The notes below the pieces were generated by a model. The model was not told where the DNA came from and did no database searches. It was given only the letters and a program-made list of their open reading frames with translations. DNA of 32,746 bases from Clostridia bacterium. Its GTDB lineage: Bacteria; Bacillota; Clostridia; Christensenellales; Aristaeellaceae. Shown here one piece after another: positions 32,297 to 32,746 of the stretch. Positions within the stretch are counted from its first letter, which is position 1, and each line of letters opens with the position of its first letter. The stretch lies in assembly GCA_017469025.1 (NCBI GenBank), contig JAFUHD010000360.1, positions 1 to 32,746 on the forward strand. The letters are read 5' to 3'. The translations under genes were made by a program, and so were the position numbers.

Positions 32297-32626
32297 ATGA
32301 TTGACAACAAAACGGAAAAAGGGAAAAATACAATCAGGTTTGCACCGATTTTTACAATTGCGACGCTTTCCATCGTGATTGATGAAGCCCAGCATATGCT
32401 CCAGGAAGCCATTGTTGGAAATCTGTTTAATGATACCGCGTTCAGTGCACTCAACCTGACGGAGCCATATAATCTCTTTATCCACTTTATTTCCTATCTC
32501 ATCTGTGTTGGCGGAGCCGCCCTGATCGTACGTGCACAGGGAGCAGGAAATAAGGAAGAGGAGCAAAAGCTGTACAACCACTGTATTACAGCCTGTATTC
32601 TTGCAGCTGAAGTGTCTGGAGTTTGA
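32297..32626 (+). pseudogene. N-terminal fragment of a MATE-family efflux transporter
   Basis: 109 residues matching the first quarter of MATE/MatE multidrug transporters (normally about 450 residues). After a short basic N-terminus comes a first helix region (FAPIFTIATLSIVIDEAQHMLQEAIVGNLFNDTAFSALNLTEPYNL, in pieces), which corresponds to 'VG..LG..AL.AV.L..P', and a second helix (FISYLICVGGAALIVRAQGAGN), which matches the 'GGS.L.SR.LGAG' segment. The reading frame is lost in the third helix: after ACILAAEVSGV a stop follows, and the downstream bases do not continue the family. Its promoter is intact. A fragment this short cannot transport; the downstream sequence suggests disruption by an insertion element. 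The weak ribosome site (AGAGGA, about 11 nt away) leaves the exact start open. Confidence 0.78.
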
Positions 32627-32746
32627 GATGCCCGGTCGTTAGCGCCCCTATTCAACAAGGTTTGAAATCTGTGGGGCTTATCTATGAATGCATCCTTATT
32701 CGCGGTGGCCATTTTGAATTTCGTGCACTTTGAAATGGGCTTACCA
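32612..32746 (+). mobile_element. Possible IS21-family terminal region at the window edge
   Basis: Downstream of the MATE break the sequence changes character. The segment GTGGCCATTTTGAATTTCGT (32703-32722), followed by GCACTTTGAAATGGG, resembles the multiple short terminal repeats ('GTGGC..TTTTGAATTGTGCACTTT') found inside the ends of IS21-like elements. No transposase (IstA/IstB) is in the window because it ends here. This is from pattern memory alone; the exact element boundary is not resolved. Confidence 0.4.

Noticed and set aside
1-32746. CRISPR array, tRNA or rRNA genes
   Set aside because: No regularly spaced direct repeats and no tRNA or rRNA signatures were seen in any intergenic region.

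Overview
The window looks like the chromosome of a low-to-mid-GC Firmicute, probably an anaerobic gut or oral commensal (Erysipelotrichia or Clostridia level; a guess from gene style, not proven). Supporting signs are strong GGAGG-type ribosome sites, -35/-10 promoters of sigma-A type, U-tract terminators, an LplABC/YtcQP-type sugar importer without its own ATPase, and cytoplasmic pectin-oligomer enzymes. No tRNA, rRNA or CRISPR array was seen.

Layout. 1-2700: a structured leader repeat, a 130-aa coiled-coil protein with an AT-hook-like patch, and a FIST-HD-GYP cyclic-di-GMP phosphodiesterase. 2700-4340: citrate synthase behind a strong promoter and a long leader. 4560-9100 (minus): a pectin/rhamnogalacturonan operon (CE4-type deacetylase, PL22-like lyase, two CE12 esterases, GH105 hydrolase). 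9100-12740 (minus): a solute-binding protein and two permeases, divergent from a LacI-family regulator (13084-14106) with two AAAGCGCTTT operator-like sites. 14300-17500: a voltage-gated potassium channel divergent from a GH106-like glycosidase. 17590-20585: a GNAT-like small protein, a beta-lactamase-fold serine hydrolase and a DUF7309/DUF6930-like protein. 20634-31725 (minus): a signalling block with a soluble multi-PAS hybrid kinase, an amino-acid-permease/histidine-kinase/receiver fusion, a receiver-GGDEF-EAL-GGDEF protein and, last, a GH3 glycosidase. 32297-32746: a truncated MATE transporter running into what may be the end of an IS21-like element.

Working together. The importer, LacI regulator and pectin operon form a carbohydrate-utilisation locus: oligomers enter by ABC transport, are deacetylated by CE12/CE4 enzymes and cut by PL22/GH105; the GH106-like enzyme and GH3 could finish other side chains. 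The right half is a large sensory block, and both cyclic-di-GMP enzymes that look catalytically intact (HD-GYP, EAL) are hydrolases.

The most unusual feature is a noncoding element present four times (240-323 +, 12991-13075 +, 19265-19328 +, 31967-32050 -). Three copies end in the Shine-Dalgarno of unrelated genes. It can form a hairpin plus a long-range stem (ATGACA with TGTCAT) that encloses a GTGC-CGAAA-GCAC hairpin and stops right before the Shine-Dalgarno; wobble changes preserve some of these pairings. I do not recognise it as a known riboswitch class.
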